A stretch of 64,000 nucleotides of DNA from positions 14,354,001 to 14,418,000 of the forward strand of contig JAYKYS010000004.1 in the NCBI GenBank assembly GCA_036924285.1, in the 5' to 3' direction. Below are positions 46,769-57,547 of this stretch, one piece after another. This stretch comes from Asterella californica (lineage: Eukaryota; Streptophyta; Marchantiopsida; Marchantiales; Aytoniaceae). The notes beneath the pieces were generated by a model. It was given only the letters and a program-made list of their open reading frames with translations. It did no database searches and was not told where the DNA came from. A program made the position numbers and the translations under genes. Position 1 is the stretch's first letter. Every line of letters starts with the position of its first letter.

Positions 46769-47448
46769 CTCCCTCTAGCATCCACACTAGGTGACTGCAC
46801 TAGTGCAGGGTAGACGGAGGCGTCCCGCATTCATGGTACGTGTAAGGGACATCTAGTGTCCCGCCCCTAGGCAACTTGGTGCCCCTCATATTCTCCCGAA
46901 GGGGCCAGCTTACTCCAAGCCAGTTGTGAGTCGGAAGGGATTTGATCCAGAGACCTCCTACCCTACAAGTTTCTCAGCTACACCACGGAAGCTGATCTCA
47001 CTACTGGTTTTGAAGACCAGTTTCTAAGCTAATATGCTAGAAAGCTGCGGTATTTCGTCTTTTCTTTGCTAACACAAAATGCCATAACTTTCTCTAGAAA
47101 TGCTCTTTTTGTACATTTCAAATTTTAAACAAATACTACATACTCAATCTACATGAGAAAAAACTAAAAAGTATTTTTCGAACTCACTCAGATTTATGGT
47201 AAATTTCCCGGTATCAGAAATCTTGTAGAAGAACCCCAAGTAACTTTTCGCCTGCAACTCCGTTTGTAACTTTTGAACATACCACGGTGATCAACGCGAC
47301 GAGACATACGCTGTAGTGTTTTCAGATTTTTGAATGCTCACTTCCTCCACAATCAACTTCTCTGAGGTCTTAGCTTCACTTAGAGAGACTAACTTCTAAC
47401 TGGAGGTGAATTATTCACTATGTGAAACAATTCACATCACGACACCGC

Positions 47449-49954
47449 GTTTCCTCGCTCGTTTGCAAGAAGCCCATCGATCGATTCCCCTACCTTGAAA
47501 TTCCCTCTGTGAGAATTGCTGTCCAATTTTCGACAACCATCTTCCCACTTCTTCCTAAGTTGGAATCGAGTTTCCCCATCTCTCATTTTAAATTCGATCA
47601 TCTGACTATCAATTTCTCTATCCTACGACACCTCTGTTCCTGAACCCATGGACAGAAGACTCTTCTGAAGATCTGAACATCTTCGGAAGATGCTTCTGAA
47701 TATTTGAACGTCTACAGAAGACGATTGTGTTCAGTTCGTATCGAGATTGGATTAGATTGGTTTTGTGTTGAGAGAGGTTTGGTACGAATCCTGAGTGACT
47801 TGGTGAGTTGATTGTTGTTTCGAGAAGCTGGAAGTTGAGAACCAAGCCTGTGCCTCTTGATCTTCCGAGCTTCTCAAATCCACATCTTCCTAGAGAGACT
47901 AGAAGATTGGGAAGGCTGGCAGAATGCGCGAGAAGACGTGAGGGTCTTTACGGGTCTCTTCTGTCCGACTCATAGCAGCCTATTCCTTCTTCTTCCCGAA
48001 CTTAAGAAGAGAGTTGTGAGAAGTCTTGCTGGCAGAATCTGGAGAGAATGGTTGAAGGTCATGTCTTCTCATCATACAGCAAGCTTCTTCTGAGCGTGTA
48101 TGAGAAGTAAGGAGTTTGAAGAACAGAGTATGAATGTTTCGTGTGTGTTGTGAGGCTAGATTGCGTGTCGAAAGACGAAGATAGATGAGACCAATGATGG
48201 GAAGCCTGGCTGCGGGAAGTCTTCCGAGTACATCAGTTAATCGGAAGCTGTCCCAGGAGTCTTCCTGGAGACCACTATCACAGTAAGAGCTCGCGACCAT
48301 CTTCTGAACTTTTTGTACACTATGCTTCTCACATATCTTGTATCTTCTGTTAGGAAGTAAGATGAAATGCAAGATGGGTTGTCTTCTTGGGAATCCATGC
48401 GATGCCTTGCTTAGTTAGGATTGTTTAGATATAGCTTGGAAGACGAGAGGTACTTAGAAAGCGCTGTTAGAATCTCGGAAGACAAAATAGTTGTCTTCTG
48501 GAAGACTAGATTCGTCTTATGAGAGTGGAAGCTAGACTGTGAGGACTTGGGAAGGACTGAGCCTTCGGCTCACAGCAAGAACGTGTGGCTTACATGGAGT
48601 GAATTGCGGGAAGCCGCAGAAGCACAAGTTGCAGCAGAGAAGACGCAACGGGAAGAAGCAGAAGCCCGAGCGAATGGACTTATAGCGCAGACGACGGAAG
48701 CACTTCGCAAGAAGTTCAACTTCACAGCGGGTAGGAAACTTCTCACCCTAGCTAGGGAGTGGGATGACGATTCCATGGCGATGTTAGTGGAATGCAAGAA
48801 CAGCATGTTCCGCTACCTGGATCGGCAGATTGAGGACCTGAAGACATTTTACGGTCTTCTCTTGATTCGACGACCAGTAGCTACCGGAAGCCGAGAAGAC
48901 CGTAGAAGACGTCTCAGAAGACAAGGTGTCTTCTGGAAGACAAGAAGTAGAGTTGTCTTCCCAGGTGTTTCGAGTGGAGGAGGTGACTTCCTCGGACCAC
49001 TGTGAAGTCACTCCAGCTCCAGTGTCGAACCAGTGCCACAAAAGAGCGAAGAAGCGTAGGTGGACTCAGCTTCTCAGAAGACGCTTCCCTCTTCCGAAGC
49101 CGTCCCATAAGAGCAAGCCGCAAACAGAGAGGAGGAAGCCACCTCAGTCACACCCGAGGTACTCGCAGGGCTTCCCACCTTATCAGAAGCCGATGTAGGA
49201 GTAGATCAAGGAGAGATCACACCCCGCAAATTAGAGTAGGTAGCAAGTTAAGAAGACAGTTGACTTGCTAATTTATTTGCTATCTTAGGAAGTGGCAGTT
49301 TCCCTGGTAATTTTAGCTAACTGTCCATGTGACAGAGTAGGCGACGCATGAGTAGAAAGTAAGTTTCTAAACCAAGGCAGGGAGCCGACTGCATGTGAGG
49401 TGGTGGCCTTCTGACAGTCCCTCATCTCTCCAAGATTGCAAGTTGAGGATTGGAGGGGATCTCCCTTGCGCCTCAAGACAGATGTATAAGTTAGGATATA
49501 GAGTAAGATTTCATACACACTGGTGAGACACATGTGAGAAAGCACACACGCATGCACTAACCACATTACATCCGGTGCTAGAGATATACGAATAGATTTG
49601 GATTACACCGGAGGGGTCTGCATTCTCGCTTCTAGCAGTGGATCGAAGATGTAGATAGAGGTAATGGATAGCTTAGAGCAGGGAACGACATCATCGTATA
49701 GTCATTTCTAAGCTGATGTGTCGAGGAGTAGGAGCAGGAAGTAGAGGGAGTGAACTTCCCAACACCAATGTATCTTTTTCTCGATGGATTTTGGATTTGA
49801 GTACAGAAGCTTTGTCTCTGTCTTCTGGGCAGTGAGTTTCCTCGAATTCTCACCCAATTGTGCATGGGAAGCCTTCTTATGGAGTGGCGGTGATTGCTAG
49901 AAGCTATGTAGAGTCGAAGCTTGTCTCATCCGGTGGAGCACTTAAGATCCACGT
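47449..49954. other. GAAGAC/GTCTTC-rich host sequence, segment 2
   Basis: Continues segment 1 after element A. Dense motif clusters occur at 47650-47730, 48440-48510 and 48890-49110. It contains one open frame (48523-49005). 49195-49954 is ordinary sequence with no recognised feature and ends at acgt (49951-49954), the target duplication of element C. Confidence 0.65.
48523..49005 (+). CDS. uncharacterised open frame with coiled-coil, possible exon
   Basis: Open from a stop at 48520-48522 to TGA at 49003-49005. Residues read REAAEAQVAAEKTQREEAEA, a likely coiled coil, then FNFTAGRKLLTLAREWDDDS and MLVECKNSMFRYLDRQIEDL. Amino-acid make-up and charge pattern look like real protein. There is no ATG before 48775, so it would be an exon or would use a distant start. 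It lies among GAAGAC motifs between two retrotransposons. The last part (SREDRRRRLRRQ) lies within a motif cluster and may be non-coding. No family recognised. Confidence 0.35.
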   Translation, partial: EWKLDCEDLGRTEPSAHSKNVWLTWSELREAAEAQVAAEKTQREEAEARANGLIAQTTEALRKKFNFTAGRKLLTLAREWDDDSMAMLVECKNSMFRYLDRQIEDLKTFYGLLLIRRPVATGSREDRRRRLRRQGVFWKTRSRVVFPGVSSGGGDFLGPL

Positions 49955-51273
49955 TGTCGTGATGTGAATTATTTCACATAGTAAATGATTCACTTCTCTG
50001 TCAGGCGTTAGTCTCTCTGAGTGAAGTTAAGACCTCAAAGAAGTCCATTTTAGAAGATGTTATGTATTTTGAGTCTTAGTTGGTTGATTACCATGTTGAT
50101 AAGGTTTAAGCTCATGGGTTGTATTTGCGTGTCGCCCATGCACGCTTTCTAGCTGATTTAAGTTATTTTTCGGGGCTGCGTGTCGTTTTAGGTAGTTTAA
50201 GTTTTACGCTAGCACTCTAGGGGGCTTTACGTGGTAGCCTATGAGTGTAGATAAGTTACCATGTAGTTTAAGGCACAAAAGGACAGTCAAGTGGAGCTAT
50301 GAACTCCCATTGGTCCATTTTTGTCTTTTGTAAAACTCTAAGTTTAGAAATAGAGCTCTAGAGTGGATTTCGGGCAATTGGTAAGGACACTACGAAATCT
50401 GAGAGCATAGGGAGATAGAGCTCGTGGTGCCAAGCACTGTCAGCTAAAAGTTTGATCGATTTGGAGCAATAAAGAAGGAGTTATGGGTGATTGAAGTTCG
50501 ATTTGTGTCAGAATTGCAGCACTTCTGTTGAATTTGGGGTTTTGAGTGTCAATTGTAGCAGAATTGAGAAATCGCTTCAAAACTTCGTGGTTGTGTTCAT
50601 TGTCAGCCGGGCTACGACTGTCAAAAAAGTTTCAAGTGAATTGAGTTACTGAGTAATTCAGGGCGGCCGTTGAAGCAGAGGGGGTCTGTAAAGCTCGCAA
50701 TCTAGAGCAGCAACTTCAGAGAACGAAATCTAGAGTTTTGTGTACAATCAGGAGGTCCAACTTCACAGGAGTGTTCAGCAAGCTGTGTACTGCAAATCCT
50801 GTAAGAAACTTCGAAATTGATCAAGCCAATCTCCTGTTATAGGTCGAAATAGCTAGCTGGGTACCAGAAATTGTCATAATTTCTCTGTTCAGAAAGTTTC
50901 TACTCATATCTTGGTGCTCTGAATTGATCTCAAGCTGAAACTTCGTATGTGTATCCAGTAGGACCTCATTGACATGTAGGAGAAGTTCTGAAGTCTAAAC
51001 CTTCACATATTTCTCAATCCTGAGTGCCAAAGTTCGCCGTCAGATCTTATCTTTGCTAGTTAAGCTTGAACTTTGCTTCTTGAACATATCAGAAGAGCCA
51101 AGAGACTTGTATGAGTGTTTTTCAATATCACCTTGTAACCTGAAGCCTATCCTTTGAGCAAACCAGCCACAGCCAGGAGTCTAGTGCTTCCCTAAGTAGA
51201 CTGAACATAGCCTTCAAGCTCATATCACAACCAAAAGGTTCCGTCTTTCCCGAGGAAAACTCTCAACTCTACA
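49955..51273 (+). repeat. 5' LTR of element C
   Basis: 1319 bp, tgtcgtgatgtgaattattt ... ctctcaactctaca. The right end has CTACA for the family's CGACA. Confidence 0.92.
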
Positions 51274-51275
51274 TC

Positions 51276-51288
51276 TGGTGCTTCCACT
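51276..51288 (+). other. primer-binding site of element C
   Basis: tggtgcttccact, two nt after the LTR. It would pair with a tRNA whose acceptor strand starts GCTTCCA followed by the terminal CCA; plant threonine tRNAs fit from memory. It is not the initiator-Met site. Confidence 0.75.
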
Positions 51289-51342
51289 GAGAGCTCTTGG
51301 GGTGATTGATTGAGAAGGTTGAGTTTACTACAAGGAGAGAAG

Positions 51343-53895
51343 ATGGATCGCAAGAGCGCTATTGCTGCTACTTCTGCGGCTGCTGCATCTACGTCTACTG
51401 CATCACCTTCTGTAGCACCTGTGACTGCAACGACCTCTGTACCTGGTCTGGATACGGCTGAGATTCTGAAGACGCTTGCGGCCTTGGTCCAACAGCATCC
51501 GATCGTTGGAGAGGGTGAGTTAAAATCCACCAAGGCTTTGCAAGCGATAGTGAATAGGTGTGGAAGGTTTGAAGGAAGAGATATTTCTAGATATCTGCGT
51601 GAGTATAGAGGAGAGATGGAGCTGGTTAGGGTTACTGATGCTGAGATGATAGCAAGTTTTGAGTTAGCTGTCATTCCTGAGTTGCAGGACCAAGTTAGGG
51701 ATGTACAGAGAAGAAATCTTGGAATCTGGATGAGTTTTGAACGATCTCTTCGAGAGGAGTTTCTTGAGGAGGATTCAGAGAGAGTTACTAGAAGGACATT
51801 TCTAGACTGGGTTGAGCAGCAACTTGGTCGTATGATGAGCCTGAGTGAGTTGCTGAGAAAGTTTGATCGGAGATATCGGTAACTTTCAACTCTAGAGCGA
51901 ATAACCTTAGATGCTAAGAGAACAGAGCTTTTCCTGCAAGCTACCGATGATGCTACGGCAGATCGGTTGTGTTTTATGTTGGTCGATCGATCTGCTGAGG
52001 GAGGTATTACTATGGATTGGGGGAGAGTTCAGGATGCTGTGGTTGTACTGACAAGGCAGAGGAGGGGGAAGAGTGGCTGTGGGAGGACGTCCGCAGAAGT
52101 GGTCACTCCACCTTATGTTGCTCCTCAAGTACAACAGCCTTTGGCCCATGCTCCCGGACCAGTTGTCCCAGCTGTAGTTCCTTTGATGCCAATTGTGCCA
52201 GCTCCGGCACAAAAGACACCTGTTCAGAGACCTACGGAGAACCATGGTCAACAGAACCAGATTGAAGACCCAATTCGGCAGATGCGAGAGCTGAAGGTAG
52301 AGTTAGCTGGATTGCAGAGAGAGCAGCCACCGGTGCCTGCTGCTGCACGTCCAGGAGGAGCTCCGGTTCGTAGATGTATTTGGTGTGATAGTCCTGATCA
52401 TTTCCGAGGAGATTGTCAAGAGCTCACAGCTGCTTTGCGAGATGGTGTGGTTCGCTATCAAAACGATAGGCTGCACCTTTCTTCTACTGGAGAGCCGTTG
52501 AGCACGCAGTTTGGGCGAGGAGGCATGAGGAGTCTACCTCAGATTGTTGCGGCTGCAACAGCAACAGCAACTGCGTTAATGGCACCGCTGGTAAATTCTG
52601 ATGTATATGCTGGGCATATTGAGGTCTCTTCAAGTCCTACATTGCTAGATAGGACTACTGAGAAGAGTGTGGCTCCAATCCCTTCTGAGATACTGAAGAG
52701 AGGAGCCGAGTCTATTCGTAGAGTCACAGGATGGAGAGATCTTGTAGATGCTGCTTCTATCAGAGTATTCTTGGATGTAGATAGACACGTTCATTGACAG
52801 GATGCTTCTGTAGAGAAAAAGAGACGACGAGAAGCCTCCGAAGTTGATACTGGAGTTCCTGAGGAGACTGGGGATAGACGAAGAGTCACAAGGAGACGAG
52901 CGGCTCTTCCTGAGGACATCCCGTCTACTTCTGTAGCTCCTCCACCTGCACCAGGTCCGATGGAGGACGTGCAGAGATCCCAGCAGGAGCCAACGACTGC
53001 TGGTAGGCGGTTTACTGCCCAAGAGAAGGAGAAGGGACCGGCTTACAAGTTGGCAGCTGATATTGAAACTTCTACTGATCTGAAGAGCATCTTGGAGCAG
53101 AGGATCCTAGACGCGCGAATCGATTTTTCTCTTCGGGAAGTTCTTGGTACTGCAAAGAGGGAGTTTCACGAACTGATCATCGACATCATCAAGCGCAAGA
53201 GACATGTGATGTCCGAGCAGGTAGAAAGCCAAATGATAGATGTGGTAGGAGCTTCTATGAATGATGCAGAGTTTGGGAAGGTGCATTTTCAGGAAGCTGA
53301 TGACAAGGGATACCAGCAAGAAGCGTTGGTTGCTGGTACCAATACTATTGAGTTCGATGATGAGGAAGCTGGCGAGGAGAGTCCAGCTACTGATAGTGAT
53401 TTCAGAAGGAGACATTGGGCTCGTGCTACAACTGCTACACGAGTTCGTCTTGGAAGTTTGGCTGAACCTGTTGCTGCTTTAGTTGATCACGGATCTGAGA
53501 TCAACATCATGTCACAAGAGGTGTATGAGAGAGGTCAGTGGTCTATCGAGCTAAACCATGGTTGGGTGCTACGAGCTGCAAACAACCAGAAGGGTGAGTT
53601 ATACGGCGCTTGTCTTAACATGAAAGTGAAGATAGGTGATGTGGATGTGGATCAACATTTCTTCGTGCAGTCTTTTGCTTCATATCCTGTGATTCTTGGT
53701 CAGCCTTATATCACTACGGTTCGAATGGAGATCAAAGTGATGGATGATGGATCTCATTATGCTAGGATCCGTAGTCCAGATGATAGACGTTCTGTGCAGT
53801 TTCTGACCGTTCGTACGAACCACGAACGAAACCGGCAGACCTTGAGGGATTCTCCTATCTGTAGGAGTAAAGGTTTTCAGAAACCACTCTCGTAG
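51343..53895 (+). pseudogene. gag-protease frame of element C
   Basis: One frame from ATG 51343 to TAG 53893-53895, broken by TAA at 51880-51882 (element D has CAA) and TGA at 52795-52797 (element A has TGG). Domains: Ala/Thr-rich N-terminus; capsid-like helices (ALVQQHPIVGEGELKSTKAL, RDISRYLREYRGEMELVRV); Pro-rich linker; zinc knuckle CIWCDSPDHFRGDC (52375-52416); spacer; protease with LVDHGSEINIM (Asp codon 53485-53487) and SYPVILGQPYITTVRMEIKV. The Asp is followed by HG where most retropepsins have S/T-G; element A shares this, so it is a family trait. Gag packages RNA, and protease cuts the polyproteins. Confidence 0.88.
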
Positions 53896-53930
53896 GACGG
53901 GATAGCGAGAGTGATGGATCTACTGCTACT

Positions 53931-56900
53931 ATGATCCCGCTTGAGCAACCTGAGGGATCACAGGAGGCTGATGGAGAGGCTGCTCAAGATTCAGAAAGTA
54001 GTTGCATTGTACATAGTTGGAAATCTGATTTGATGGCTTTCAGTTCTGATGATTGGAGTGAGTTCACGTGGATAGGGAATTTGACTGAGAAGAGTAGAAG
54101 GCAGATGGAGGGGTGTGCAGCAAATCTGCGTTGTACAGGAGTTCTGAAGGAAGATGAGATGATTTCTGGTGTTTATGAGGAGTTTGTAGATGTATAGTCT
54201 TTTGTTCGTTGGCTTGATGATGTAGATAGGTTGATGGAACAGATGGAGGTAGGGTGGTGATCCCCATCTATTCTCGTGAAGTCTATGAGGAGACGTACTT
54301 GCGATATCATCCTCATCCGAGACTGGAGAATGGATGGAAGGATGCAGTCTGTTGGTGTTGCTGTCATCAGGAAGCGGAAGTACACGCCAAGTATAAAGCT
54401 GTAGCGAGGAAGGTGAGACATGTTGCGACCCAATTATCTGTTGATTCTCAGCAGCAGATGGAGTTAACGGCTGCTGAGCCTATGCTTAGAGATCCTACAC
54501 AGGTAGGACACAAGTTTACTCAAGAGACACTCGAGCAGCCAGATAGGAGGAGTGGCTTTTTGACTGAAGAGGAGAAACGAGCTTTTGAACAAATGATAGT
54601 TAGCCATGGTAAGGCATTTTCTTTCTCGGCTGAGGAGATAGGTTGTGTGGATCCTAGTGTGATAGCTTTAATGGTTATCTTCACTGTTCCTCACGTACCT
54701 TGGGACTTGAAGCCGATTCCAATCCCTCGTGTCTTGCTACTGAAGGTGATTGAGTTATTGAAGCAGAGGATGCAGATGGGTATTCTTGAACCATCTATGG
54801 CTCCGTACTCTAGCCGATGGTTCACAGTACCTAAGAAGACAAGAGCTCTGTGCTTCATCCAAGACTTGCAGCCTGCCAACAACATCACGATTCAAAACGT
54901 TGGAACAGGACCTGTGGTTGATGAAGTAGCTGAGACATTTGCTGGAAGGTCAATCTATTCTATTGGAGATCTGTTTTCAAGTTATGATCAGTTTCAGCTT
55001 GCTTTGGAGAGTAGAGACTTGACTACCATGCGTACACCTTTGGGATTGATGCGGATGTGTACTCTTCCTCAGGGTGCGACAAACTCAGTAGTCCATATGC
55101 AGAATGCGATGCATAAGATGTTACGAGAGTTTGTACATGAGGTCACTATCCCGTTTCTGGATGATATTCTCATGAAAGGCTGTCCGGTGGAAGACAAAGA
55201 CGAAGCTGTGACTTCTGATGGATGTAGAAAGTTCGTTGCAGACCATCGAGATGTGGAGAAGATTCTGATGCGTTTGGAGGAGGTACACCTCACTCTATCA
55301 GGTACCAAATCTCGTTTTGGTATGTCAGAGATTGTGGTGGGGGGTCATTTGTGTGGTACTTTTGGGAGGCGTCCGAACCCAGAGAAGGTAGATGCTATAG
55401 CAAGAATAGCTGATTGCACCAACATCACTGAGGTTCGACGGTTCTTAGGAGCTTGTGTGTTCTTTCGTGTGAGTATTCCTCATTATGCACACATTGCCGA
55501 GCCTCTATATGCACTTCTGAGAAAGGGAAAGAGGTTTACTTGACGACAAGAACATCACAAGACGATGGAGCAGTTGAAGGAGATTCTGAAGTCTCCACCT
55601 ATACTAAGGAGGCTTAGCTACGAGAGCGAGAGACCTGTGATACTGACTGTTGATACGAGTCCAAGGCGATTGGATGAGCAGTTGGTCAAGAAGATGCAGA
55701 AGATGTGCGGTTTGTTTCAAGGTTTGGAGCTCGGATCTTAACAGATAGACAACGTAACTATCCTCAGGTGAAGCGTGAGTTATGGGGAGCTGTTACTGCT
55801 ATGAAGGTAGATCGGGAGTTCTTGATAGGAGCTCGAGTGATATTAGAAACAGATTGTTTGTCTTTGTTGGGTATGATAGCAAACTGCAATACACCAGACA
55901 TAGCAATGTTGCGATGGATTGCTTATGTCCGAAGTCAGAACCCTGAGCTAAAGCATATAGCAGGGAAGGACAATCCAGTTGCAGATATGTTGTCTAGGGC
56001 CCGTTATACAGATGAGGATGAGATGTTTGCAGAGGTGGAGAATGAAGAGAAGAGAGACGTTTGGTGCCAAGTTGGTCAGCAGACTTCAGACTTGGAACCA
56101 CTGCCGTTCAATGAGGAGTTCTACTCAGAAAAGTTCCGCGATATTGGATTTTATCTGAGTTCGTTATCAAAAGAGAAGGACGGAGTGATACAGAGTTCAA
56201 AGAGGTCAGACGGAAGACGTACAGTTATCTTCTACGTGAAGGTTATCGGTGGAAACGTCCGAAAAGAAGAGATGGAATGCTTGCTAGAGTAGTGGATGAT
56301 CAACCGACGAAGCTGAATCTGCTGAAAGAGTTTCATGACACCTTGTGGAGTCTAGGCTACATACACGAAGCTGAAGGAGCGTTATCGGTGGAAGGGTTTG
56401 TATCAAGACGTGGTGGACTTTGTTGGGTCGTGTCTGCACTGGAAGTTCTACTCTAAGGTCCGTTACAGAGATGGGCTTGTACCTACTTATCTACCTAGTA
56501 TTCATTTTCAGTGGGTTCTTGATCTTGTGATGATGCCACCGGGGTTATGGGGGATGCGTTACTTGGTGCTGGCTCGAGAGGATCTCTCCAACTATGTGGA
56601 GGGACGAGCACTACGGACGAAGACTACAGAGAATATCTGCAGGTTCGTGTTTGAAGATATCATCTGTCGTTATGGATAGATTGGGAGATTACGGACAGAT
56701 AGAGACGAGTTGAGAGACGCTGAAGTGAAGGAGTTCTTTGCTCGTTATGGAGTAAAGCTTCGGCTTACCACTGCTATGAATCCAGAGGGCATTGGTAAGA
56801 GTGAACGAGGACACTCTTCTATCGTTCATGCTTTAGTGAAAGCATGTGATGATAGACCTAGAGAATGATCGAGACTACTTCCGTTTGCTTTGTGGGCTGA

Positions 56901-57501
56901 TAGAACTACACACTGTACTACGACTGGCTATATGCCAGTTGAGCTTATGCTGGGGCAGAAACCGATCATGCTTGCTGAGGAGTGCTTTCCTACGTGGGCT
57001 ACGCTACCGTGGGAAGATGGTATAGATCGTGCTTCACTCCTAAATTTACGTATTAGGCAGTTGGAGCGAAGGGAGGAGGATCTTGCTGATGCGCAAGAGA
57101 GGCTGAAGGTGGCTCGAGTCAGAAACAAGGAACGTTTTGACAAGACTCACCGACTATGACCGAAGCCAACACATGTTGGTGACTGGGTTCTGATATATGA
57201 TAGCACGTTGGAGAATCAGCATTCTACACTTCGTAAGTTCTCTCGAAGATGGTTCGGGTCTTATGTTGTGCTAGATGTGTATGAGAATGCCACATATAGT
57301 CTACGTGAGTTGGATGGTACTCCTTTGAAGCTATCTGTGGCTGACAAACGTGTGAAATTGTTCAAAAGACGCGGATGGTCAGTTGAGTTATTCAACTTTT
57401 TGGAGTCAGAGCAGAGGACAACAAAAGACGAAGATGTCTCAATGTCTGAAGAGACTGAGGTGGAGGAGAGCGATGATGAAGAAGTACAAGCAGAAGACTG
57501 A
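53931..57501 (+). pseudogene. pol frame of element C: RT, RNase H, integrase
   Basis: Starts with ATG 53931 (MIPLEQPEGSQEADGEAAQD), 35 nt after the gag-protease stop and in another frame. RT lies at about 54700-55540: VPHVPWDLKPIPIPRVLLL, FTVPKKTRALCFIQDLQPAN, LFSSYDQFQLALESRDLTTM and TIPFLDDILMKG (FLDD, 55154-55165). RNase H lies at about 55630-56000 (LETDCLSLLGMIANCN, LKHIAGKDNPVADMLSRARY). Integrase lies at about 56300-57160: zinc-finger end DFVGSCLHWKF, first Asp in QWVLDLVMMPPG, second in RTDRDELRDAEVKEFF, Glu in GIGKSERGHSS. The tail 57208-57501 is acidic. Stops at 54195, 55541, 56677, 56867 and 57157, with 1-nt shifts near 54250, 55665 and 56285. Confidence 0.88.
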
Positions 57502-57535
57502 ACAGGTTGACAAATGTCGGAGGATGTGCATGTTT

Positions 57536-57547
57536 AGAGGGGGTGGA
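57536..57547 (+). other. polypurine tract of element C
   Basis: agagggggtgga directly before the 3' LTR; it primes plus-strand synthesis. The corresponding tract in A and B is tccacc(t/c)cc on +. Confidence 0.85.

Larger units (their letters stand above)
38879..47444 (-). mobile_element. TGTCG-family Ty3 element A, pol-deleted, with nested solo LTR
   Basis: Minus strand: 5' LTR 44194-47444 (split by a solo LTR), primer-binding site, gag, protease, pol N-terminus, integrase tail, polypurine tract, 3' LTR 38879-40540. Target duplication ccgc at 38875-38878 and 47445-47448. RT, RNase H and integrase core are deleted, so the copy is non-autonomous. Confidence 0.9.
44194..47444 (-). repeat. 5' LTR of element A, split and internally duplicated
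   Basis: The LTR proper is 44194-44781 and 46173-47444, with a solo LTR between and a 129-bp tandem duplication at 46511-46768. The ends read tgtcgaggcgag and cacatcacgaca. Confidence 0.85.

Noticed and set aside
46512..46778. 88-codon frame with an internal repeat, possible repeat protein
   Set aside because: Explained by the 129-bp tandem duplication in an LTR; no coding counterpart in other LTRs.
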